Shown here: in pieces, positions 25,435 to 33,666 of the stretch
Position numbering within the stretch: the first letter of the stretch is position 1
How the letters are laid out: the number at the start of each line of letters is the position of its first letter
NCBI GenBank assembly: GCA_963726365.1
Contig: CAVSCI010000013.1
Coordinates: 124,001-188,000, forward strand
Direction of reading: 5' to 3'
DNA from: JAABQG01 sp963726365
Lineage (GTDB): Bacteria > Pseudomonadota > Gammaproteobacteria > Burkholderiales > Burkholderiaceae_C
Length of the DNA stretch: 64,000 nt
Position numbers and translations under genes: made by a program
The notes under the pieces: generated by a model
What the model was told of the DNA's origin: nothing
Database searches by the model: none
What the model saw: only the letters and a program-made list of their open reading frames with translations

Positions 25435-26994
25435 ATGTCTGACCCTCAAATCACGCCAGCCCCCCAGGACGAAAACCAGCTCATCGCCGAGCGCCGTGAA
25501 AAGCTCAAGGCGCTGCGCGAAGCACAAGCCCAGGGCAAGGGCGTGGCCTTCCCGAACAACTTCAAGCCCGAGGATCACGCCGCCAACCTGCTGGCCGCGC
25601 ACGGCGAAAAAACCGCTGAAGAACTGACCGCCGAGGGCACGGCGCCCATCACCGCCAGGATCGCCGGCCGCATGATGCTCAAGCGCGTCATGGGCAAGGC
25701 CAGCTTCGCCACGTTGCAGGACAGCACGGGCCGCTTCCAGATCTACGTGACGCGCGACGACATCGGCGAAGAACGCTACGCGGCCTTCAAGCACTGGGAC
25801 CTCGGCGACATCGTTGGCGCCGAAGGGCGACTGTTCAAGACCCGCACCGGCGAGCTGTCGATCCACGTCAGCAGCGTGCGCCTGCTGACCAAAAGCCTGC
25901 GTCCCATGCCCGACAAGTTCCATGGCATCGCCGACCAGGAGGTCAAGTACCGCCAGCGTTACGTGGACCTGATGACCGATGAGTCCGCCCGCAAGCGTTT
26001 CGTCGCGCGCAGCAAGGCGGTCAGCGCACTGCGCGACTTCATGGTGGCCCATGACTTCCTGGAGGTCGAGACGCCCATGCTGCACCCGATCCCGGGCGGC
26101 GCCAACGCCAAGCCCTTCAAGACCCACCACAACGCGCTGGACCAGGAAATGTTCCTGCGCATCGCGCCGGAGCTCTACCTCAAGCGCCTGCTGGTGGGCG
26201 GCTTCGAGCGCGTGTTCGAGATCAACCGCAGCTACCGCAACGAAGGCATCTCGGTGCGCCACAACCCCGAGTTCACCATGATGGAGTTCTACGCGGCCTA
26301 CTGGAACTACCTGGACCTGATGGACTTCACCGAAGCGCTGGTGCGCGACGCCGCCATGAAGGCCTTGGGCACGCTGCAGCTGACTTATCAGGGCCGAGCG
26401 GTGGACTTGTCGCAGCCCTTCGTGCGCCTGACGATCCGCGAGGCGATCTTCCAGCACACCGAGGCCGGCGCGCATGTGGACGACGCCGCCTGGCTGACCA
26501 GCGCGCTGAAGAAGCTCGGCATGAACGAAGCCAAGGACAAGCTGTCCACGCGCAGCCTGGCCAGCCTGCAGGTGCTGTATTTCGAGGAGACCGTGGAAGA
26601 CAAGCTCTGGCAGCCGACCTTCATCATGGAGCACCCGACCGAGATTTCACCGCTGGCGCGCGCCAACGACGCCCGCCCCGAAGTGACCGAGCGCTTCGAG
26701 CTCTACATCACCGGCCGCGAGTTCGGCAACGGCTTCAGCGAGCTGAACGACGCCGAAGACCAGGCCGCGCGCTTCATGGACCAGGTGGCGGCCAAGGACA
26801 GTGGCGACGACGAAGCCATGTTCTATGACCACGACTTCGTGCGGGCTCTCGAATACGGCATGCCGCCGGCCGGCGGCTGCGGCGTCGGCATCGACCGCCT
26901 GATGATGTTGCTGACCGACAGCGCCAGCATCCGCGACGTGATCCTGTTTCCGGCGTTGCGCAACGAAGTCGTGTCGCCCAGACGCGACGGCTGA
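25435..26994 (+). CDS. lysS: Lysyl-tRNA synthetase (class II)
   Basis: LysS charges tRNA-Lys. The 519 residues show an N-terminal OB-fold anticodon-binding domain (about 75-180, ITARIAGRMMLKRVMGKASF), then the class II catalytic core: motif 2 as FEINRSYRNEGISVRHNPEF and motif 3 as GCGVGIDRLMMLLTD, with the usual HPIPGGANAKPF and EFGNGFSELNDAEDQ blocks. The ATG at 25435 (MSDPQITPAPQDENQL) is chosen because upstream in-frame sequence shows no similarity. Confidence 0.97.
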   Translation: MSDPQITPAPQDENQLIAERREKLKALREAQAQGKGVAFPNNFKPEDHAANLLAAHGEKTAEELTAEGTAPITARIAGRMMLKRVMGKASFATLQDSTGRFQIYVTRDDIGEERYAAFKHWDLGDIVGAEGRLFKTRTGELSIHVSSVRLLTKSLRPMPDKFHGIADQEVKYRQRYVDLMTDESARKRFVARSKAVSALRDFMVAHDFLEVETPMLHPIPGGANAKPFKTHHNALDQEMFLRIAPELYLKRLLVGGFERVFEINRSYRNEGISVRHNPEFTMMEFYAAYWNYLDLMDFTEALVRDAAMKALGTLQLTYQGRAVDLSQPFVRLTIREAIFQHTEAGAHVDDAAWLTSALKKLGMNEAKDKLSTRSLASLQVLYFEETVEDKLWQPTFIMEHPTEISPLARANDARPEVTERFELYITGREFGNGFSELNDAEDQAARFMDQVAAKDSGDDEAMFYDHDFVRALEYGMPPAGGCGVGIDRLMMLLTDSASIRDVILFPALRNEVVSPRRDG

Positions 26995-27024
26995 AGTTCA
27001 GCAGAACCCGGACGCGCCGGACGC

Positions 27025-27345
27025 TTAGCGTGGCGGGATGTCGCGCGGGGTCACGTCCACCACGTCGGCAGGCGTGGGGCGCGCACCCCGGGCAGCCGGG
27101 GTGGCAGGCGACGTCGCGCGGTTCGTCCAGCGGGCTGACGAAGCCTTCGATGCCTCCCTGTAACGCTGCCACACCATGACCGGTGCCGGCTTGCGCCCCG
27201 TCAGCAAGGCGCGCAACAGCATGAAGACGACCGCCACCAGGCCGGCGAACAGCAGGCTCACGGCGAAAACGGCGGCGGCGAGCCCGAAGACCAAGCGCAG
27301 TGCCAGGGACACGACGCGGCCGATGAAATCTGAAATCAGTGACAT
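27025..27345 (-). CDS. Small membrane protein of unknown function
   Basis: This 106-residue protein has a hydrophobic N-terminal half (about 10-48, LALRLVFGLAAAVFAVSLLF) forming one or two membrane helices. A basic segment (GRKPAPVMVWQRYREA) and a Pro/Ala/Thr-rich tail ending DVVDVTPRDIPPR follow. I do not recognise the family. It converges with lysS (30 bp) and lies downstream of nagZ on the same strand (83 bp). Confidence 0.6.
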   Translation of the reverse strand: MSLISDFIGRVVSLALRLVFGLAAAVFAVSLLFAGLVAVVFMLLRALLTGRKPAPVMVWQRYREASKASSARWTNRATSPATPAARGARPTPADVVDVTPRDIPPR

Positions 27346-27428
27346 GAAGCTGGGAGCGGAAAACGCCCCGGTAGTTCAGCGAATCCGCAAATGCGGGCCT
27401 GTTCGTGGTTTTTCAAGCGGCCTCAAGC

Positions 27429-28511
27429 TCAGGGCAGCAGGCCGAGCGCATGAATGTAGCCGGGCGAGCACATCAGGTCGTCCCACTGCGGCGCGGCGCC
27501 CACCGGCAGCAGCGCCCGACGTCGCTGTTCGCTCGCCTCATGAGGCTGCCAGCCGCCTTTGAGCTGGGCCTCAGCCAGGCCATCGAGCAGTTCATCGACC
27601 GCGGCGCCGCCATCGACAGACTGATTGCACAGCAGCACCATGTCGCAACCCGCGGTGAGCGCCGCGACGGCCGCCTGGGTGTAGCTGACGCTTAGCCCGT
27701 CGATCTTTCGCGCACCCGCCATGGACAGGTCGTCGCTGAAGATCGCGCCGCCAAAGCCAAGCTGATGGCGCAGGATGTCGTTGAGCCATTTGCCGGAGAA
27801 GCCGGCCGGTCGGGTGTCAACCTTCGGGTAGATCACGTGCGCGGGCATGACGCTGTCCAGGGTGGTGTTGAGCCAGCCGTAGGGCGCGGCATCCTCGGCG
27901 AGGATGGCTTTGAGGCTGCGCCGGTCCACCGGGATGTCGGTATGCGAATCGGCCTTCACAAAGCCATGACCGGGAAAGTGCTTGCCGCAACTGGCCATGC
28001 CGGCGCGCAGCAGGCCGTGCATCAGGCTTTTCGCCAGCAGGCTGACCACGCGCGGGTCGCGGGCAAAGGCGCGGCTGCCGATGACGCTGCTTTCGCCGTA
28101 GTCCAGATCGAGCACCGGCGTGAAACTCAGGTCCACGCCACAGGCGCGCAGTTCTGCCCCCAGCACATAGCCGGCGGCACTCGCCGCGTTGGTCGCCCGC
28201 ATGGCGCCGCTACCCGGCCCACCCTTGCCGTCGTGCAGCCACACTTCGCCGAAGGCCCTCATCGGCGGCAGGTGGGTAAAACCGTCGGTCTTGAAGCGCT
28301 GCACGTGGCCGCCTTCGTGATCCACGCAGATCAGCAAGTCCCGGCGCACGCGTTTGATGTCTGCGCACAGGGCCGCCAGCTGCGCCCGGTTTTCCCAGTT
28401 GCGGGCGAACAGGATCATGCCCCCCGTCAGGGGATTTGCCAGGCGCCGGCGGTCGGCGGGCGTCAGCCGGGTGCCGGCGATGTCGAGAATCAGGGGGGCT
28501 TGCTGGGTCAT
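27429..28511 (-). CDS. nagZ: Beta-N-acetylhexosaminidase (peptidoglycan recycling)
   Basis: NagZ removes N-acetylglucosamine from anhydromuropeptides in the cytoplasm (glycoside hydrolase family 3). The 360 residues include ICVDHEGGHVQRF, the family loop CGKHFPGHGFVKADSHTD with the acid/base histidine, and the nucleophile aspartate in IFSDDLSM. The start ATG at 28511 gives MTQQAPLILDIAGTRLTPAD, matching the family start. A 39-bp repeat copy lies in its 5' region, between it and the acpS stop. Confidence 0.95.
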   Translation of the reverse strand: MTQQAPLILDIAGTRLTPADRRRLANPLTGGMILFARNWENRAQLAALCADIKRVRRDLLICVDHEGGHVQRFKTDGFTHLPPMRAFGEVWLHDGKGGPGSGAMRATNAASAAGYVLGAELRACGVDLSFTPVLDLDYGESSVIGSRAFARDPRVVSLLAKSLMHGLLRAGMASCGKHFPGHGFVKADSHTDIPVDRRSLKAILAEDAAPYGWLNTTLDSVMPAHVIYPKVDTRPAGFSGKWLNDILRHQLGFGGAIFSDDLSMAGARKIDGLSVSYTQAAVAALTAGCDMVLLCNQSVDGGAAVDELLDGLAEAQLKGGWQPHEASEQRRRALLPVGAAPQWDDLMCSPGYIHALGLLP

Positions 28512-28550
28512 GAGAGCTCCGGGAAATCAATCGATGAATGAATTACTTAT

Positions 28551-28589
28551 TGATAGCAAACAATGACCACTTGACGCTGGGATAGTGCC
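28551..28589 (+). repeat. Dispersed 39-bp repeat, copy A6 (reference copy)
   Basis: This is the copy used as reference. It runs from TGATAGCAAAC through GACCACTTGACGCTGGG to AGTGCC, followed by AAAAAT. The other five copies align to it without gaps. It lies between the acpS stop and the nagZ start. Confidence 0.7.
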
Positions 28590-28598
28590 AAAAATTCT

Positions 28599-28991
28599 TC
28601 AAATCTTCTCCACGACGCAGAAACTCGCCGCGTAATCGGTCTCGTCGGTCACGCTGACGTGGGCGCTCAGGCCTTGCGCGTCAAACCAGGCTTTCAGTTC
28701 GCCGTGCAGCACGATGGCGGGCTTGCCGCTGGGCAGCTTTCCCACTTCGCACAGCCGCCAGCTCATGGGCATGCGCATGCCCAGACCAATCGCCTTGCTG
28801 AAGGCCTCCTTGGCGGAAAAACGGGTGGCGAGGTAGCGAACGCCCCGCTCGGGCCAGCGCGCGCTGCGCAGGTGCCAGGTGGCGAGTTCGCCGTCGCTGA
28901 GGATCTTCCCTGCAAAGCGATCACCGTGCTTTTCCAGGCTGGCGCGGATGCGGCGAACGTCGCAGATATCGGTTCCGATGCCGTAGATCAT
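28599..28991 (-). CDS. acpS: Holo-[acyl-carrier-protein] synthase
   Basis: AcpS attaches the phosphopantetheine arm to acyl carrier protein. The 130 residues begin MIYGIGTDICDVRRI with the metal-binding aspartate, and RFSAKEAFSKAIGLGM carries the conserved KEA motif; both are family signatures. The ATG at 28991 gives the standard N-terminus; an upstream in-frame GTG-type extension would overlap pdxJ. It is 25 bp downstream of pdxJ on the same strand. Confidence 0.96.
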   Translation of the reverse strand: MIYGIGTDICDVRRIRASLEKHGDRFAGKILSDGELATWHLRSARWPERGVRYLATRFSAKEAFSKAIGLGMRMPMSWRLCEVGKLPSGKPAIVLHGELKAWFDAQGLSAHVSVTDETDYAASFCVVEKI

Positions 28992-29016
28992 GGTCTTTTG
29001 CGAGGCGACAGGCGGC

Positions 29017-29766
29017 TCAGGCCGGCGCAAAGGCGGCGTCTATGCAGCGCAGGTAGTCGGATACAGTCGCGGAATAGCCCAGTTCCAGCGCATCGGAGAT
29101 CAGCGCATGGCCGATGGAAACTTCGGCGACACCGGGCACAGCACGCAGGAAAGCCGTGAGGTTATCGCGGTTAAGGTCATGGCCCGCGTTGACACCCAAG
29201 CCGGCATCCAGGGCCGCCTGCGCGGCCGCCGCATAACGCTGCAACTGCCCTGGGAGGCCGGCGTGGCCCCAGGCTGCGGCGTAGGGCTCGGTGTACAACT
29301 CGACCCGGTCGGCGCCTGCGTCCCGGGCCAATGCCATCTGCGCGGGCACCGGGTCCATGAAAAGGCTGACACGGGTGCCCAGCGCCTGGCACTCTCGGAT
29401 CAGCGGCTGGAGGCGGTCCGCATCATCAGGGAAAGACCAGCCATGATCACTGGTGAACTGGCCTTCGCTATCAGGTACGAACGTGACTTGATGCGGGCGC
29501 ACCCGGCGCACGAAGTCCAGCAGGTTGTGGAACGGATTGCCCTCGATGTTGTATTCGCGACCCGGCCAGTCCTGCAAAAGTCCCGAGAGATCGACCACAT
29601 CCTGCGCGCGGATGTGCCGCTCGTCCGGGCGCGGATGCACCGTGATGCCGTGCGCACCGGCCTGCAGGCACAGCGTGGCCGCCCGGGTGACGCTGGGGAT
29701 GCCCAGGTGGCGCGTGTTGCGCACCAGCGCGACCTTGTTGAGGTTGACGGAGAGGGCTGTCTTCAT
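29017..29766 (-). CDS. pdxJ: Pyridoxine 5'-phosphate synthase
   Basis: PdxJ condenses 1-deoxyxylulose 5-phosphate with aminoacetone phosphate to form pyridoxine phosphate. The 249 residues begin LSVNLNKVALVRNTR; HPRPDERHI, YNIEGNP, ELYTEPYA and GVNAGHDLNRDN are family motifs that hold the catalytic Glu and His residues. Gene order recO-pdxJ-acpS-nagZ matches that of many Gram-negative bacteria. Confidence 0.97.
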   Translation of the reverse strand: MKTALSVNLNKVALVRNTRHLGIPSVTRAATLCLQAGAHGITVHPRPDERHIRAQDVVDLSGLLQDWPGREYNIEGNPFHNLLDFVRRVRPHQVTFVPDSEGQFTSDHGWSFPDDADRLQPLIRECQALGTRVSLFMDPVPAQMALARDAGADRVELYTEPYAAAWGHAGLPGQLQRYAAAAQAALDAGLGVNAGHDLNRDNLTAFLRAVPGVAEVSIGHALISDALELGYSATVSDYLRCIDAAFAPA

Positions 29767-29817
29767 TCTGGCGGACCGTGGGTGTTTCTTGAGAAGAAGG
29801 GCAATAGCGCGCTGGAT

Positions 29818-30597
29818 TTACAGATTCTGAAGGTCGATCATCATCTGCCGGGTGCGCAAGGTGTTGACCCCGCAATGGTAGTTCAGCAAGGTCCTGAGTT
29901 GGGAGCGCAGTTCCTGCATGACGGGTCCGCTGGCGCGAAGTACCGCGGTAAAAGCGGCTGCATCGGCGAGTGCCACTTGCAAACTCCTCCATTGGGCGCC
30001 ACTCAGACTGGAACGATCGTCATCGTGCGCCAGGCGCAGGCCTCCCTCGGGCACCAGGCAATAGCGACCGTGCAGATCGAGGGGCTCCAGTGTCAGTGTC
30101 TGCGCGTCGAGCAAGGGCAGCAGGCCGATCTCGCGCAAGAGCAGCAACTCGAACGCCCGCAGTGCAACATGCATCACTTCCCCCTGCAAACCTGACGCCA
30201 GGGCCTCAGGGCTGCCATGGCCGGCCAGCACCCGAACCACGACAGCATAGGCGTCAAACAGACCCGGATGGGGGTCGTCGCGCGCCAGCAGGCGCAGCAG
30301 CAACTCGTTCAGGTAATAGCCAGACATCAGCGCATCGCCCGTGGGCATGACGTGCCCGCCCACCCATTCAGCACCCTTCAGTGTACGGATCTCGGCGTCA
30401 CCACCGAAGTTCAGGTGCAATGGCTGCAAGGGCAGCAGCACCGGGCGGAAGCTGGAACTCGGTCGCTTGGCCCCTTTGGCCACCAGCGCAATGCGGCCGT
30501 GGTGACGAGTGAAGACTTCCAGGATCAGGCTGGACTCGCTCCAGTCATAGCGGTGCAGTACGTAAGCCGGCTCTTCGGTGATGCGCTTGGCGGTCAC
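29818..30597 (-). CDS. recO: DNA repair protein RecO
   Basis: RecO anneals DNA strands and helps load RecA through RecFOR. The 259 residues have the N-terminal OB fold (EPAYVLHRYDWSESSLILEV, then GRIALVAKGAKRPSS) and a helical C-terminal domain. The zinc cysteines of some RecO proteins are not evident. The start is taken as GTG at 30597, as no nearby ATG fits; its ribosome-binding site is weak. It lies 31 bp after era. Confidence 0.93.
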   Translation of the reverse strand: MTAKRITEEPAYVLHRYDWSESSLILEVFTRHHGRIALVAKGAKRPSSSFRPVLLPLQPLHLNFGGDAEIRTLKGAEWVGGHVMPTGDALMSGYYLNELLLRLLARDDPHPGLFDAYAVVVRVLAGHGSPEALASGLQGEVMHVALRAFELLLLREIGLLPLLDAQTLTLEPLDLHGRYCLVPEGGLRLAHDDDRSSLSGAQWRSLQVALADAAAFTAVLRASGPVMQELRSQLRTLLNYHCGVNTLRTRQMMIDLQNL

Positions 30598-30628
30598 GAC
30601 TCAGCGAGCGGAGACAAGCGTGGGGGCT

Positions 30629-31624
30629 CTATTCATACCCAAATGACCGGACGCGGGCCTCGTCATCGGCCCAGCCTGAGCGCACTTTCACCCACAATTC
30701 CAGGAAAACCTTGCAGCCCATCAGCCGCTCCAGTTCCTGGCGCGCCTCGGTGCCGATGCGTTTCAGGCGCTCGCCTTTTTCGCCGATGATCATGGCCTTG
30801 TGGTTGTCGCGCTCGACCACGATGGTGGCCGCGATGCGCGCCAGCCGGCTCTTGTTGCGGCCGATCTCGTCCTCGAACTTGTCGATGATGACCGTGGACG
30901 TGTAAGGCAACTCATCGCCGGTGAAGCGGAACAGTTTTTCTCGCACGATCTCGCTGGCCAGGAATTTTTCGCTGCGGTCAGTGAGTTCGTCCTCACCGTA
31001 CGACCAGTCCTGCTCGGGCAGGTAAGTCTCGCAGATGCCGAACAGCCGCTCGACGTCCTTGGCGTTCTTGGCCGACATCGGCACGAACTCGGCGAACGGA
31101 TGGCGCTCCTGCATGGACTGCAGCCAGGGCGCGACGTCAGAGCGGCGATGCACCGTGTCAAGCTTGTTGGCGATCAGCAGCGCCGGCACGCCGGGCTTGA
31201 GCAAGGCCAGGACCCGCTCGTCAGCCGGGGTAAAGCTGCCCGCTTCGACCACGAACAGCACCAGATCCACGTCGCCCACGGCGCCCAGCACGGTCTTGTT
31301 GAGCGACTTGTTCAGCGCTGTGTTGTGCACGGTCTGGAAACCCGGCGTATCGACAAACACGAACTGCGTGGCGCCGCGCGTGGTGATGCCGGTGATGCGG
31401 TGGCGCGTGGTCTGCGCCTTGCGCGAAGTAATACTGATTTTTTGTCCCACTAGCGCATTGAGCAGTGTGGACTTGCCCACGTTGGGCTTGCCAACGATGG
31501 CGATCAGGCCGCAACGCCTTTCGACCCCCGGAATGCCTTCGGCAACACCGGATTTCGAGGTTTCAGGGCCATTACCCGTCGCCGCCACGTCATCGCCAGC
31601 TTCATTATTTGTAGCTTCGTTCAT
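30629..31624 (-). CDS. era: GTPase Era
   Basis: Era is a ribosome-assembly GTPase that binds the 3' end of 16S rRNA. The 331 residues comprise a G domain (G1 IVGKPNVGKST, G3 DTPGF, G4 NKLD) and a C-terminal KH domain (VVERDNHKAMIIGEKGERLKR is split across it). An N-terminal extension of about 37 residues, rich in Asn, Ala and Glu, precedes the G domain and is likely disordered. Its ATG overlaps the rnc stop (ATGA). Confidence 0.97.
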   Translation of the reverse strand: MNEATNNEAGDDVAATGNGPETSKSGVAEGIPGVERRCGLIAIVGKPNVGKSTLLNALVGQKISITSRKAQTTRHRITGITTRGATQFVFVDTPGFQTVHNTALNKSLNKTVLGAVGDVDLVLFVVEAGSFTPADERVLALLKPGVPALLIANKLDTVHRRSDVAPWLQSMQERHPFAEFVPMSAKNAKDVERLFGICETYLPEQDWSYGEDELTDRSEKFLASEIVREKLFRFTGDELPYTSTVIIDKFEDEIGRNKSRLARIAATIVVERDNHKAMIIGEKGERLKRIGTEARQELERLMGCKVFLELWVKVRSGWADDEARVRSFGYE

Positions 31625-32304
31625 TTGGTCTTGGATCTCAGATTCTCCAGCATTGCGCCGGCGGCGGCCTGTTCACCCGCTCGGCGTGAGCCACCCATGC
31701 CGCGCTGGGTCATCCCCAACTCGGTGATTTCACACTCCACCTCAAAGGTCTGCTGGTGGGCTGCGCCCGTTGTGCCCACGACGCGGTAAACAGGAACCCG
31801 CATCTTGCGCGCCTGCAACCACTCCTGCAATTCGGTCTTGGGATCCTTTGCGGCCGCCTGCATGGTCGGATTGATCGCCACCGACTCGAACAGTCGATGA
31901 ACCAGCGCCTCAGCCACCCCATAGCCTGCATCGAGATAGACGGCCCCCAGGATCGCCTCGAGCGCGTCGGCCAGGATCGAGGGGCGCCTCTGCCCGCCCG
32001 AGCGCATTTCGCCCTCGCCAAGACGCAATGCCTCTGCCAGCCCCAGCTTCAATGCCAGGCCATGCAAGGTGTCCTGTTTAACGAGATTGGCGCGCACTCG
32101 CGACAGATCGCCTTCGGGCAACTCGCTCAATCGCTCAAAAAGCAGGTGAGCCACGGCAAGGTTGAGCACCGAGTCGCCCAAAAACTCCAGCCGCTCATTG
32201 TGGTCTGCGGAGAAACTGCGGTGCGTGACGGCCAGCGTCAGCAGGTCGGGGTCAGAGAAGTGGTGCTGCAAACGGCTTTGCAGCGTATCAAGAACAGCCT
32301 CCAC
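31621..32304 (-). CDS. rnc: Ribonuclease III
   Basis: RNase III cuts double-stranded RNA and matures rRNA precursors. The 227 residues show the signature ERLEFLGDSVLNLAVA with catalytic acids, the second acidic cluster in DALEAILGAVYLDAGY, and a C-terminal dsRNA-binding domain (PKTELQEWLQARKM to GGSRRAGEQAAAGAML). It follows the DUF4845 gene by 2 bp and overlaps era. Confidence 0.97.
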   Translation of the reverse strand: MEAVLDTLQSRLQHHFSDPDLLTLAVTHRSFSADHNERLEFLGDSVLNLAVAHLLFERLSELPEGDLSRVRANLVKQDTLHGLALKLGLAEALRLGEGEMRSGGQRRPSILADALEAILGAVYLDAGYGVAEALVHRLFESVAINPTMQAAAKDPKTELQEWLQARKMRVPVYRVVGTTGAAHQQTFEVECEITELGMTQRGMGGSRRAGEQAAAGAMLENLRSKTK

Positions 32305-32306
32305 GC

Positions 32307-32672
32307 CTACTTGGAGTTGGAGCGCCCGCTGTACTTGAGCAGCAGATAGGCCGGCCCCACCAGGTGAAGTTCCTTGTTGTATTCGAAAGCCACTACCACC
32401 TTGTCACCGTTTTTTGTGATTTCGAGGTCCTTGCCTGTGATGGCGCTGATATCGTCAATCTGGGCTGCCTTGTCGAAAATGGTACGCACTTCAGCAACCG
32501 TGTTCCCGGCACTGGCCTTATTGATGGCCTTCAAGGCCGCCTGGTACTCGATGACCGTCGGGAATACCTGAGCGCCCACAACCATGACGCTGGCAACAAT
32601 GACGCCAACAACAACGAGGCCGAGAAATGAAATCCCTTTTTGGCGTGCCCTTGAATGAACTCCGTGCCTCAT
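32307..32672 (-). CDS. DUF4845 protein (pilin-like N-terminus)
   Basis: This 121-residue protein is the DUF4845 type normally found between lepB and rnc in betaproteobacteria. After a short basic start it has KGISFLGLVVVGVIVASVMV, resembling a type IV pilin N-terminal helix, then a periplasmic domain ending LLKYSGRSNSK. The ATG at 32672 is chosen because AAAGGGGA lies at proper spacing; more upstream ATGs overlap lepB further. Its function is not known. Confidence 0.85.
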   Translation of the reverse strand: MRHGVHSRARQKGISFLGLVVVGVIVASVMVVGAQVFPTVIEYQAALKAINKASAGNTVAEVRTIFDKAAQIDDISAITGKDLEITKNGDKVVVAFEYNKELHLVGPAYLLLKYSGRSNSK

Positions 32673-32700
32673 ACCCATTCCCCTTTCAAATGCATGACCG

Positions 32701-33666
32701 TCAATTGAACGAACCAATGCGCTTCAGATTGCCAAAATTCATCCAGACAAAAAAAGCCTTGCCGACAATATTCCGGTCCGGCACAAAACCCCAATAACGT
32801 GAATCCAGCGAATTATCGCGGTTATCGCCCATCAGGAAGTAATGCCCCTCTGGCACCTTGCACACGACCCCTTCGACACTGTAACGGCAATTCTGGCGAG
32901 AAGGAAATTCGTCCGCGCCCACGATCATCGACGGACGGGAGGGGTCATTCAGCAAGCGATGCCTGCTTTCGCTGAGTGCCTCGTCAAACTGCGGGAAATA
33001 CCGCATCGCATCCTCGTCGAAGTATTCTGGCAAGGCGATCGTGGGAACCGGCTGCCCGTTGATCGTGAGCTTCTTGTTGAGATAGGCCACCTCATCACCC
33101 GGCAGGCCGACCACCCGCTTGATGTAGTCCAGACTGGGCTTGGGCGGGTAACGGAACACCATGACATCACCGCGCTGGGGCTTGTTGCCCTCGGTGACTT
33201 TGACGTTGATCACCGGCAACCGCACACCGTATGTAAATTTGTTGACCAGAATCAGGTCGCCGACCAACAAGGTGGGGATCATCGACCCCGAGGGAATCTT
33301 GAACGGCTCGAAAAGAAACGAGCGCAACAGGAACACCAGGAGGATCACGGGAAACAGTCCGGCCGTCCAGTCCAGCCACCAAGGCTGCATGATGAGCCGA
33401 TGTTTGGCTTCGGCAATGTCGCCATCGACCTGGGCTATACCCATCTTGTTGAGGTCGGCACGCCTTTGCAGCGCCTGCGCCTCCAGCGCGTCGGCAGCCT
33501 TCTTTCGTTGCGGCAAGAAGTAGAAGCGCTCTGCCAGCCAGTACAAGCCGGTCACCACCGTGGCCAAAAACAGCAACAAGGCAAAGTTGCCTTCAAGCAT
33601 GCCGAAATACCAGGCAGCAGCATAGCCTGCGAAGGCCGAAAGAACCAGGGCGGTCAGGTACTGCAT
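32701..33666 (-). CDS. lepB: Signal peptidase I
   Basis: LepB removes signal peptides at the outer face of the inner membrane. The 321 residues have two N-terminal membrane helices, another near 105-120, and then the catalytic IPSGSMIPTLLVGD (nucleophile Ser128) and the lysine general base in DYIKRVVGLPGDEV; GDNRDNSLDSRYWG is the late conserved box. The ATG overlaps the lepA stop by one base (TGATG), so the genes are tightly coupled. Confidence 0.97.
   Translation of the reverse strand: MQYLTALVLSAFAGYAAAWYFGMLEGNFALLLFLATVVTGLYWLAERFYFLPQRKKAADALEAQALQRRADLNKMGIAQVDGDIAEAKHRLIMQPWWLDWTAGLFPVILLVFLLRSFLFEPFKIPSGSMIPTLLVGDLILVNKFTYGVRLPVINVKVTEGNKPQRGDVMVFRYPPKPSLDYIKRVVGLPGDEVAYLNKKLTINGQPVPTIALPEYFDEDAMRYFPQFDEALSESRHRLLNDPSRPSMIVGADEFPSRQNCRYSVEGVVCKVPEGHYFLMGDNRDNSLDSRYWGFVPDRNIVGKAFFVWMNFGNLKRIGSFN

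Noticed and set aside
29460..29500. TGATAGCGAAGG inside pdxJ, resembling the start of the dispersed repeat
   Set aside because: The match stops after about nine bases and the sequence encodes a conserved PdxJ stretch (VPDSEGQFTSDHGW).
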